Origin: Deltaproteobacteria bacterium
GTDB lineage: Bacteria > Desulfobacterota > Syntrophobacteria > Syntrophobacterales > Syntrophobacteraceae
Length of the DNA: 40,305 bases
Direction: 5' to 3'
Assembly: GCA_021777755.1 (NCBI GenBank)
Contig: JAJYDE010000008.1
Coordinates: 78,984-119,288, forward strand
Positions 33,452 through 40,305 of the stretch are shown piece by piece. The notes under the pieces are model-generated. The model ran no database searches and was not told where the DNA came from. It saw only the letters and a program-made list of their open reading frames with translations. Made by a program: the position numbers and the translations under genes. Position 1 is the first letter of the stretch; each line of letters opens with the position of its first letter.

Positions 33452-34288
33452 TCAAAGCCCCGAGGGCCGCAAAAGGCTGACGGTCGGCTTTGCCTGAGTG
33501 ATCTTATAGATGGTGAAGAAAAACATCGGTATGACCAGGGTGGCCGAAAGCATCACGTCCACCAGGCCCAAAAGCATTTCCCCGATGCGGAAGGTGATCG
33601 CAATGTTGAAAGCGAGGACCGAAAAGTAGAGCACGGGGCCAAGGAGCCGCAACCAGGACGATGGATTTTCGGGAAGATGGTCTTCGGCTTCCTTGGCGCC
33701 GATTCGGTCGAGTATCTGCAAGGCGGCGGTTAAAACCAGCCCCACCAGGAGCCAGCCCGCGAAATTGCTCATGGGAATGCCGAAGTAGAAGCCTCTTTTG
33801 CGGTATCCGTAAATCAGGCCGAGAAACCACTTGTGGCCCTGAAGGGCGACCGGGTCTATCACCACGTCGAGCAGGACGAAAAGAAAGGCCCCGAGCACGA
33901 GTGTGGATTTGGAGCGCCTGGTTTGCGAGGTTTCAACGCAGACAAGATTGGCCGATTTTACCGCAACCGGGCTCATCAAAAAAACGGCCAGCGAATAGCT
34001 GCAATAGGAAAGGAAAACGTAGGAAAGAGAATCCATGAAGGGGACCCCCAAAACCCACAATTCCTTTCCCACCGTTTTGTGGATGTAGAAATAGTCGCCG
34101 TAGGGAAAACCCCAGTGAATCGAGGCGTATTCGGAAAACCACGCCAGCGCGTAGCCCACGGGAATATGGACGAGGGTTTTCTTCCAGCCCAGGTGGCTCC
34201 AGCCCGCCACAAGATATACGGCGAGGAAAGCAAAGACATAGGGGCGCAAAGCGATGGTTGCCCGAAGGAGCCTCAAAAAATCATACAT
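33452..34288 (-). CDS. CruF-like carotenoid biosynthesis family membrane protein
   Basis: The 278-residue protein has about seven transmembrane segments and matches the carotenoid biosynthesis protein family (PF04240, which includes the CruF 1',2'-hydratase): YASIHWGFPYGDYFYI, LWVLGVPFMDSLSYVFLSY, LLDVVIDPVA and GFYFGIPMSNFAGWLLVG are typical. Its ATG overlaps the end of hpnH by eight bases, so it is translated with the hopanoid gene. No other carotenoid gene is in the window. A role in modifying hopanoid or another isoprenoid is inferred from the operon. The 193 bases between its stop and cstA (33259-33451) hold no gene. Confidence 0.75.
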   Translation of the reverse strand: MYDFLRLLRATIALRPYVFAFLAVYLVAGWSHLGWKKTLVHIPVGYALAWFSEYASIHWGFPYGDYFYIHKTVGKELWVLGVPFMDSLSYVFLSYCSYSLAVFLMSPVAVKSANLVCVETSQTRRSKSTLVLGAFLFVLLDVVIDPVALQGHKWFLGLIYGYRKRGFYFGIPMSNFAGWLLVGLVLTAALQILDRIGAKEAEDHLPENPSSWLRLLGPVLYFSVLAFNIAITFRIGEMLLGLVDVMLSATLVIPMFFFTIYKITQAKPTVSLLRPSGL

Positions 34289-35276
34289 TGATGTTCCACT
34301 TGAGCATGCGCAAAGTATCGACGAGTCCCATCCGCCGCACTATGGTCGGCTCGTATCCGCAATGAACCATGCACTGGGCGCACCTGGGGTCCGCCCCCGA
34401 AACGTAGTGGTCCCAGTCGGTTTTTTCCATCAGTTCGGCAAAAGTGCGGTAATGAGTATCGGTAATGAGATAGCAGGGTGATTTCCAGCCCATCGGGTTG
34501 CGGGTGGGACTGCCCCACGGGGTGCATTTAAGAGATCTTTTTCCGGCCACGAATTCCAGGTAGAGCGGATTGCTTATGATCGGGAATTTTTGTCCCCAGC
34601 TGCTGATTTCCTGAAATTTTTTAACTATCTCCTGTTTATCCAGGAAAACATCGCGGGAAACCTCTTCATAGCTGAAACCGGGCGCCACGAGGATGCCGTC
34701 CACCCCGGCCTCTTTTAGCTGCGTAAAGAGGCCGTGGAGGTCTTCGACCGAGGATTCCCTGAAGACCGTGGTGTTGGTGCTGACCCGAAAACCAGCCTTC
34801 TTGGCCGCTTTTACGCCCGCCATGGCCTTTTTGAAGCCCCCCGGCCTTCCGATGATAGCTTCATGAACCGGCTCGGTCCCGTCGAAGTGGACGTTCCAGG
34901 TAAAATGGGGGTCGGGGCTGAAAAGGGACAAAGACTCCTCCAGTAGCATCCCGTTTGTGCAAAAATATATGTGCTTTCCGCGCGCCAGCGCTTCCCGCAC
35001 CAGTTCCGGCACCTTCGAGTAGAGCAGGGGCTCTCCGCCCGTAATGGTCACAACGGGGGTTTTGGCCTCCTCGATGGCGGTGATGCATTCTTCGAGGCTC
35101 ATTTCTTTGGAAAGCGTGTCGTGATATTCCCGGATTCTTCCGCAGCCCGCACAGGTAAGATTGCACCTGTGGGTGGGTTCGAGCATCAAGACGAGCGGAA
35201 AGCGCTCGTTGCCACGCAGTTTGTTGCCTGCGAGATATCCCACCATCGAAATGTAGAGACTGATTGGAAAACGCAT
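34281..35276 (-). CDS. hpnH: Adenosyl-hopene transferase HpnH (radical SAM)
   Basis: HpnH adds an adenosyl group to diploptene, the first step of side-chain extension of C35 hopanoids. The 331-residue protein has the radical SAM cluster motif C38-x3-C42-x2-C45 (THRCNLTCAGCGRI), TITGGEPLL, and a Cys-rich C-terminus (KCTPWGSPTRNPMGWKSPCY, CAQCMVHCGYEPT) typical of the family. GTCGAGG precedes ATG 35276. It overlaps the next gene by eight bases and follows hpnA after 15 bases. The squalene-hopene cyclase gene is not in the window. Confidence 0.93.
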   Translation of the reverse strand: MRFPISLYISMVGYLAGNKLRGNERFPLVLMLEPTHRCNLTCAGCGRIREYHDTLSKEMSLEECITAIEEAKTPVVTITGGEPLLYSKVPELVREALARGKHIYFCTNGMLLEESLSLFSPDPHFTWNVHFDGTEPVHEAIIGRPGGFKKAMAGVKAAKKAGFRVSTNTTVFRESSVEDLHGLFTQLKEAGVDGILVAPGFSYEEVSRDVFLDKQEIVKKFQEISSWGQKFPIISNPLYLEFVAGKRSLKCTPWGSPTRNPMGWKSPCYLITDTHYRTFAELMEKTDWDHYVSGADPRCAQCMVHCGYEPTIVRRMGLVDTLRMLKWNINV

Positions 35277-35291
35277 TTTAACCTCGACTTT

Positions 35292-36284
35292 CTAGCGTCG
35301 CTTCACATAACCGTTTTGTTCAAACCATGCCACGGCATCGGACAAGGCCCTCTCGACCGGTGTCTGAGGTAGTCCCAATTGCCTTACGGCCTTCGAACTG
35401 TCGAAAAACATATGCTTTGCCGCCATCCTCACCCCCTCGTAGGGGATCAGGGGCTGAGTGCGGGTCACAAGCGAGACGAGAAGGAAAAAGCGGGCCAGCC
35501 ACAAGATGGGAGTATAGGGCAGCTTCACCTTTGGCGCCGGGACCCCGGAGATCTTTTCCAGCATGGAAAAGATCTGCGCAAGGGTAAGGTTGCGGTTGCC
35601 AAGGATGTATTTTTCCCCCACCCCGCCTTTTTCATAAGCCAGCCTGTGGCCTTCGGCGACGTCCCTTACATCGACGAGATTAAGACCGGTTTCAAGAAAC
35701 GCGGGCATTTTCCTGTTGAGAAAATCGACGATGATCTTGCCTGTGGGCGTTGGTTTGTGATCGCCCGGTCCAACGGGGGTGCTGGGATGGACGAACACGA
35801 CCCGTAGGCCTTCGCGCAGGAATTTTTCCGCCTCGCGTTCGGCGAGAAATTTCGACCTTTTGTAATGTCCCACCATATCGGTGAGACCAACAGGGGTATT
35901 TTCACCGGCCGGGGTGCCGTCCTCTCTGAGCCCCAGGGCCCCCACGCTGCTGGTATAGACAACCTTTTCGACCCCGGCGCGAAGAGCGGCCCGCATGACG
36001 TTGCTCGTTCCGGTGACGTTGCTTTCGTAAATTTCTCGCCGGTCTTTGGCCCACAACCTGTAGTCGGCCGCCACGTGGAAGACCGCCTGCGCTCCGGCCA
36101 TCGGTCCGGTGAGCTGCTCGGGATTGCGAAGGTCTCCGACAAACCACTCCAGGCCGGGCAAATCGACGCACTGCTGCGAACGAGAGCGGCAAAGGGCCCT
36201 CAGAGTCCATCCATGGTCGAGCAGGGTGGTTGCGACATGGCGTCCAACGAACCCGGTTGCCCCGGTAATAAATGCAACGGGCAT
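35292..36284 (-). CDS. hpnA: Hopanoid-associated NAD-dependent epimerase/dehydratase HpnA
   Basis: HpnA-type proteins are extended SDR sugar-nucleotide enzymes linked to hopanoid clusters. The 330-residue protein has the nucleotide-binding TGATGFVG at residues 7-14, FHVAADYRLWAKD (an HpnA hallmark) and the catalytic Y141-x3-K145 (GHYKRSK). The start at ATG 36284 has GAAGGGG upstream; an open frame extends further but without homology. The gene leads the hpnA-hpnH-CruF-like operon. Its exact substrate is not established. Confidence 0.92.
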   Translation of the reverse strand: MPVAFITGATGFVGRHVATTLLDHGWTLRALCRSRSQQCVDLPGLEWFVGDLRNPEQLTGPMAGAQAVFHVAADYRLWAKDRREIYESNVTGTSNVMRAALRAGVEKVVYTSSVGALGLREDGTPAGENTPVGLTDMVGHYKRSKFLAEREAEKFLREGLRVVFVHPSTPVGPGDHKPTPTGKIIVDFLNRKMPAFLETGLNLVDVRDVAEGHRLAYEKGGVGEKYILGNRNLTLAQIFSMLEKISGVPAPKVKLPYTPILWLARFFLLVSLVTRTQPLIPYEGVRMAAKHMFFDSSKAVRQLGLPQTPVERALSDAVAWFEQNGYVKRR

Positions 36285-36352
36285 CTTTTCCCCTTCTTTG
36301 TGCGTCCTTTTAGCAGAACCAAGGCCAAATTGGAAATCGTTCCAATACGCGG

Positions 36353-38341
36353 TCAAAACCGCAAACGGCGGCTGGTGAGAACCTCGTTGCGCAATGCTTT
36401 CTCGTCCGCGGCCTCGATGCGATTCATTATGCCTTCCCATTTGTCGCGGATCCCCCCCTGTCCCGAGGGGCTCTCATCGAACAAGGAACGCACCGTTGAA
36501 GAAGGACTCAGAACAATTTGCCTCACCTCGTTGATCTTATTGCAGAGCGCTTCGGCAAATGCGGCAACCGACCTTTCGACCACTTCGAGACTCATACCGC
36601 TGTCCACCGACTTTTCGAGATGAATTCTGAAACGATCGAGGCATTGCGGCAGCAGGTCGGCTACGGGCGTCGTGCAGTCGGTAAAAGACCCCGTGGTTTC
36701 GATGATTACCAGCCGGGAGGGGATGGAATTGGAATCGAGTTGGATCAGTTCGTCTCCATCATCGTAGAAGACTTTACCCGTTCGAAAACTGACCCTGCCA
36801 AGCACAAGGGAAAAAGCCGCGGCAAGACCCAGCAGGCAGGAGAGGTTTTCTATAAAATCCGGGTTCTTGTAGCAGGAAAGGGGGATTTTGTCGGATACAA
36901 CGCCCGTCACATATTGGCGCTCGAAAAAGAAGGCCGGGACGACTCCGAGCCCGGGGATCGTAATCTCCAGCCTGATTTCGCTGTAGGTGAGGATGGGAAA
37001 GCCGAGCAGTGCGGCCGCATGGAGCCTGTCAAAAATGTAGTCCCGATACTTGATGGTGTCCTCGATGGCCTGGGCCAGGGGGATTCCGGTCTTTATCCGG
37101 TGGATGACGTCCCATTTCATCAGCCGCAGGATTCTCAAAAAATCCTTTCCATCCCTTGTGGTCATGGCGACCAGGTAGACTTCTCTTTCCTCCCCGGAAA
37201 TGTCCCGCGAACTTTGGGACTCCTGTATGCGTCCTATATTGATCGAAAGGAGCCTGCGGGAATTTTCCCAATAGTGCAATATAAGCCCCTGGACCCTGGG
37301 GTCCACACCCTGGTCGAAGCAGATTTCCTCGCCTACAATGAACGCTCCGGGCAGCCATTGAACATTGAGATGGAACTCGGGGCTCAGTTCGAGCGTAAGC
37401 TCTTCCATTTCGCCTTCATCGATGCCCAGAAGACGGCAGAACATGGTCCTTCGCCACTCGGGGTCGGTGTAATCGTCCCTTTGCAGCCCCGGACCGGCCG
37501 CTTCGGCAAAAAAGGAGGCGAACCGGTCGAATGCCTCAACCGCCTCGGCGGCCTCCGTTCGGTCGGGAAAAGCTTCCAGCAGGCAGACGGTCCTCTCAAG
37601 TTCGCCCAGTTCCAACTCCTTGCCCGCCGGCAGCAGAAAACTCAATTCCGGGATTCCCCAAATATTGGTGCGGTGCAGAAGGTTTAGAATTTCGCGCAGC
37701 CGCGCCAGGGCTTCCGAGCGGTCCTGTTCGATAAGGGGCCGGATGCGCATGAATTCATCGCATGTAAGAAACCTGTCGCCGGTAAGCTCATTGTGATAAA
37801 CGCAGAGTCCCGTGGCGACCTGTACCTTGCTTGCTCGCAGGTAGCGGCAGATCTCGACCACCGATCTCGGAGTCGGAGACATTCGCCAGCATTCGCCTCT
37901 GCGGCGCAACTGCATTCTGATTTCGGGAATGTTCAAGCCTGTGAACTGAATGCGTTCCTTGGGGAAAAAGGATTGCAAAATCCTGTCGGCGGCAAAAACA
38001 TTTTCCATCCCGGTCGGATCGGATCGGATGATTATCATCTCGCCGCGAAAAGCCAGCGGTACGGCGTCCAGGCAGATCAGCCGTTCGAGTTCGTCGGCTT
38101 CGGGCAGTTGTCCTTCCGGGGTTGTCTGCCTCAAAAATTCGGTCATAATCGAAATATGATAGGCGTGGATGCCCCGAACGGTGATGATCGTGCGATACTC
38201 GGGGAAAATGGTGCCGATGTGGCTAAGAGGCTCGCCTTTTTCATCGACTTCGAAAAAATCGGGGCCAATGAAGGAAAAACCGGTCTTTTGGCGCGGCTTA
38301 AGGGGCCCATCGAGCGAGATTTTATCGGAGAATAGATTCAT
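36353..38341 (-). CDS. Large uncharacterised cytoplasmic protein
   Basis: I do not recognise this 662-residue protein. It has no signal peptide or clear membrane helix. Segments that could identify relatives are GTIFPEYRTIITVRGIHAYH, EMIIIRSDPTGMENVFAADR, VYHNELTGDRFLTCDEFMRI, DRSEALARLREILNLLHRTN and a C-terminal acidic/helical region with DCTTPVADLLPQCLDRFRIH. The central part has DYTDPEWRRTMFCRLLGID. The amino-acid composition is that of a folded protein, and the opposite strand's long frame is less convincing. ATG 38341 has GGTGG just upstream; a GTG two codons earlier is possible. It lies 68 bases from hpnA on the same strand but looks like a separate function. Confidence 0.7.
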   Translation of the reverse strand: MNLFSDKISLDGPLKPRQKTGFSFIGPDFFEVDEKGEPLSHIGTIFPEYRTIITVRGIHAYHISIMTEFLRQTTPEGQLPEADELERLICLDAVPLAFRGEMIIIRSDPTGMENVFAADRILQSFFPKERIQFTGLNIPEIRMQLRRRGECWRMSPTPRSVVEICRYLRASKVQVATGLCVYHNELTGDRFLTCDEFMRIRPLIEQDRSEALARLREILNLLHRTNIWGIPELSFLLPAGKELELGELERTVCLLEAFPDRTEAAEAVEAFDRFASFFAEAAGPGLQRDDYTDPEWRRTMFCRLLGIDEGEMEELTLELSPEFHLNVQWLPGAFIVGEEICFDQGVDPRVQGLILHYWENSRRLLSINIGRIQESQSSRDISGEEREVYLVAMTTRDGKDFLRILRLMKWDVIHRIKTGIPLAQAIEDTIKYRDYIFDRLHAAALLGFPILTYSEIRLEITIPGLGVVPAFFFERQYVTGVVSDKIPLSCYKNPDFIENLSCLLGLAAAFSLVLGRVSFRTGKVFYDDGDELIQLDSNSIPSRLVIIETTGSFTDCTTPVADLLPQCLDRFRIHLEKSVDSGMSLEVVERSVAAFAEALCNKINEVRQIVLSPSSTVRSLFDESPSGQGGIRDKWEGIMNRIEAADEKALRNEVLTSRRLRF

Positions 38342-38493
38342 GTCCACCAGCTGATAGAAAATAGGGCCACTTGCGGGCTCTTTCGGGAGTGCAAAGTATC
38401 ATGAAATCCATATATTTTGTATAGCACAAACTATTGAAACGGGGTATTTGTCTGGAATGAAAAAAGGGCGAGTCGCCGAGAGGTTTTCCGACA

Positions 38494-39033
38494 ATGACGC
38501 GGGTTAAGGAATTGATGAGCGGACTTTCGCAAATCCCGGTTGTGGATGATGGCGCCACACTGTTTGATGCCGTGCTTCAAGTGGGTGTTGCCAGGGCTGG
38601 CGGCCAGGGCGGTTCCCGCTCGCCGGCTGTTCTTGTGGTCGATGAAGAAAAGAAAATCACAGGTTTTTTGGAGTTTGCAAAATTGGTTCTTGCGCTGGCC
38701 CCTGATGGGGGCGAGTTGGCCGAATCGGCAAAGCGAAGTGGACTGTCCCCCGATGAGATCCGATTGGAACTGAAAAAATTCGGACTCTTGGAAGACGCCC
38801 TGGAAAATCCGTGTAAAAAAGCGGGGGAAACTCCCATCAAGTCAATCATGAGCATACCGGGGCCGGACCGGATTACCGGAAGTGAGGTTTCAATAAGTGA
38901 AGCCGCTTTCCGGATGGCCTTGTCGGGTCATGACTTCCTCTTCGTCCTGGATGGGGAGCTGCTCCGGGGCATAATAAGCCTGGACGATGTCATGGGCCAC
39001 ATTTGCGACACTGTGAGGGCGTGCCGGTTGTAG
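38494..39033 (+). CDS. CBS-domain pair protein
   Basis: The 179-residue protein consists of a CBS domain pair with nothing else attached. The first unit has VKELMSGLSQIPVVDDGATL, FDAVLQ and VLVVDEEKKITGFLEFAKL; the second has IKSIMSIPGPDRITGSEVSI, SEAAFRMALSG and FLFVLDGELLRGIISLDDVM. CBS pairs bind adenosyl nucleotides and report energy state; stand-alone copies regulate partner enzymes. GAGAGG lies upstream of ATG 38494. It is divergent from the unknown gene; the AT-rich gap 38342-38493 should hold both promoters, though no strong boxes were clear. The 60 bases downstream contain a CGAAAGC/GCTTTCG hairpin (39052-39071). Confidence 0.88.
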   Translation: MTRVKELMSGLSQIPVVDDGATLFDAVLQVGVARAGGQGGSRSPAVLVVDEEKKITGFLEFAKLVLALAPDGGELAESAKRSGLSPDEIRLELKKFGLLEDALENPCKKAGETPIKSIMSIPGPDRITGSEVSISEAAFRMALSGHDFLFVLDGELLRGIISLDDVMGHICDTVRACRL

Positions 39034-39093
39034 AGAGTCTATAACCTTGTGCGAAAGCCATGGCGCTTTCGAATCGAAGACGGAAGGGGTGAG

Positions 39094-39819
39094 ATGAAAA
39101 AGAAACTGTTCAGCCTGGTGCTTGCCATTGTTATGATACCCGGTGCGTTGCTGGCCCAAAGCGTTCTGCGGAAGGTGAAGAGCCTGCCGGTGGTAAAGGG
39201 GGTGATTTCTGCGGATGTGCAAATTGTCAGCGCAAAGGACATGGGTGACATCTACGAACTGGTGGTGCAACGGCAACAGGGTTTGAAGCATGTCGTCTAT
39301 GCGACCAAGGACGGAGCCTACCTGCTTTTGGGCGGAAACATCGTCAATAAGGACAAAGTCAATCTAACCCAGGCGCAAGAATCGGAGGTAAACCGGGTTG
39401 ATGTTTCCACGCTGCCCCTGAAGGACGCTTTTACCATCAAGAAAGGAAACGGGGCCAAAAAGCTGATCATGTTCGACGACGTCGATTGTCCGTTTTGCAG
39501 AAGAGCCTACTCCTGGCTTAAGACCAAGGACAATTACACCCTCTACGTCTTTTTTGATCCCTTGAATATTCATCCGCAGTCCTACGCACACACGGTCTCC
39601 ATTCTGTGTTCTAAAAATCCGGTGTCCGCATTTGATCAGGTGATGTCCGGCCAGAATATCGCCGAGACAAAATGCGACGCCGCCACCCGGGTGCTTGCCG
39701 GGGATAAAGCGGTTGTCGACCGGGTGGGAGTTGACGGAACACCTCTTTTCATAACCGATTCCGGAGCAAGGATCGTGGGGTTTCAAACCCAGCAGTTGGA
39801 AAGTTATCTGGGTAAATAG
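39094..39819 (+). CDS. DsbC/DsbG-like periplasmic thiol-disulfide protein
   Basis: The 241-residue protein has a signal peptide (MKKKLFSLVLAIVMIPGALL), a dimerisation-type N-terminal region and a thioredoxin-fold domain with the active site C132-P-F-C135 (FDDVDCPFCRRAYSWL) and the cis-proline loop VDGTPLFITDSG. Proteins of this type isomerise or reduce disulfides in the periplasm. GGAAGGGGTGAG precedes ATG 39094. It is near, but not clearly co-transcribed with, the CBS gene. The electron donor (DsbD-type) is not in the window. Confidence 0.88.
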   Translation: MKKKLFSLVLAIVMIPGALLAQSVLRKVKSLPVVKGVISADVQIVSAKDMGDIYELVVQRQQGLKHVVYATKDGAYLLLGGNIVNKDKVNLTQAQESEVNRVDVSTLPLKDAFTIKKGNGAKKLIMFDDVDCPFCRRAYSWLKTKDNYTLYVFFDPLNIHPQSYAHTVSILCSKNPVSAFDQVMSGQNIAETKCDAATRVLAGDKAVVDRVGVDGTPLFITDSGARIVGFQTQQLESYLGK

Positions 39820-39854
39820 TCCTTCGCCGGGTAGCGCGGATAAAGGAGCGGGCT

Positions 39855-40305
39855 TTGAACTCTTCGCTACAGGCGATAAAAGACCTCATGGAGCGGGAAT
39901 ATCCGGACTGCTCGGCTCTTCGCTTCATCGTCTCCTCCGAGCGGGGGCGAGGGTTTGTACAAAATTTCGCCCATCGATTCGTCGGGGGGATTCTGCCCTC
40001 GATCAAGAGCTACGACGACTACAAGGCGCGGGTGCTGGCGGATAAATTCTCTCTAAGGCCCCTGGAGCGCTCGGAGGAGTTGGTTTGCCTCGCCCTGTTT
40101 CTCTTGGACCAAAGTCCGCAACAAGCTGAAAACGCGGGTTTCATGGCTTCCGAGATGCTGCCGGCCATGAGATATGCCCGCATGTTTTGCCTGGAAAGGG
40201 GAGAGCTCAAAAACCTCAAGGGGATCAGGGCCGAGCAGGAAAAAAAGATAGACGAACTCTTCGATACGATGATCGGGTTCGACCGGTTCCTGGAAAAATC
40301 GGGGT
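39855..40305 (+). CDS. N-terminal part of an unidentified protein, cut by the window edge
   Basis: An open frame of 150 codons runs from TTG 39855 to the end of the window without a stop. AAGGAG (39843-39848) is six bases upstream, a good site, so I accept the TTG start. The protein begins NSSLQAIKDLMEREYPDCSA and continues LRFIVSSERGRGFVQNFAHR and LPSIKSYDDYKARVL. The early strand followed by a Gly-rich turn and a helix could be the N-terminal part of an AddB/RecB-like helicase-nuclease, but this is a weak guess. No conserved catalytic motif is present in the visible part. Confidence 0.55.
   Translation, partial: MNSSLQAIKDLMEREYPDCSALRFIVSSERGRGFVQNFAHRFVGGILPSIKSYDDYKARVLADKFSLRPLERSEELVCLALFLLDQSPQQAENAGFMASEMLPAMRYARMFCLERGELKNLKGIRAEQEKKIDELFDTMIGFDRFLEKSG

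Noticed and set aside
36518-37687. Plus-strand frame of 389 codons opposite the unknown minus-strand gene
   Set aside because: It has no ribosome-binding site or motif, and the 662-residue minus-strand frame is longer, starts properly and has a folded-protein composition.

Overview
The window looks like chromosome of a motile, Gram-negative, GC-rich anaerobe of the Desulfobacterota (Deltaproteobacteria), most like the Syntrophobacter group. The reasons are a lateral sigma-54-controlled flagellar cluster, P-ring and L-ring genes (an outer membrane), a periplasmic CbiK-type cobaltochelatase, the hopanoid genes hpnA/hpnH, and copies of a GACAGGAT-type repeat. The species assignment is an inference from gene content, not from a marker gene.

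Layout. (1) 1-2986: a sigma-70-like promoter, a cobalamin riboswitch and an intrinsic terminator control a periplasmic sirohydrochlorin cobaltochelatase and a BtuF-like binding protein that carries two C-terminal SLH-like repeats. (2) 2987-5432: a remnant of a DUF1156-type DNA methylase, an L,D-transpeptidase, and a protein with a lysozyme-like domain. (3) 5433-11603: fliK behind a sigma-54 promoter, a decayed cbiM remnant, and an inverted flgD-flgE pair with its own sigma-54 promoter and terminator. (4) 11604-22947: a tightly packed export/switch/regulation operon, fliL-fliM-fliN-fliO-fliP-fliQ-fliR-flhB-flhA-flhF-flhG-fliA, followed by a FliL-like membrane protein and a SwrB-like (DUF6115) protein, again behind a sigma-54 promoter. 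(5) 22948-23868: an inverted repeat and a glycine-rich RRM protein on the minus strand. (6) 23869-31480: a rod/ring/hook-junction operon, flgF-flgG-flgA-flgH-flgI-flgJ(N-terminal part only)-flgN-like-flgK-flgL, behind a fourth sigma-54 promoter. (7) 31493-36284, minus strand: a frameshifted cstA, then a hopanoid operon hpnA-hpnH-CruF-like. (8) 36353-40305: a large protein I do not recognise, a CBS-domain protein, a DsbC/G-like periplasmic thioredoxin-fold protein, and the start of a further gene cut by the window edge.

How the genes work together. The four flagellar transcription units share near-consensus -24/-12 elements, so one sigma-54 activator probably switches on export gate, switch, rod, rings and hook together. 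FliA and FlhF/FlhG then set late transcription and flagellar number and position. The rod-binding FlgJ lacks a muramidase domain, while a free-standing lysozyme-like protein is encoded next to fliK, so wall penetration may be carried out by a separate enzyme. Genes for MS-ring, C-ring FliG, ATPase, cap, filament and stator are not in the window. Three degraded genes (methylase, cbiM, cstA) show that the gaps around the flagellar blocks have been sites of gene loss. No tRNA, rRNA, CRISPR array or intact mobile element was seen.
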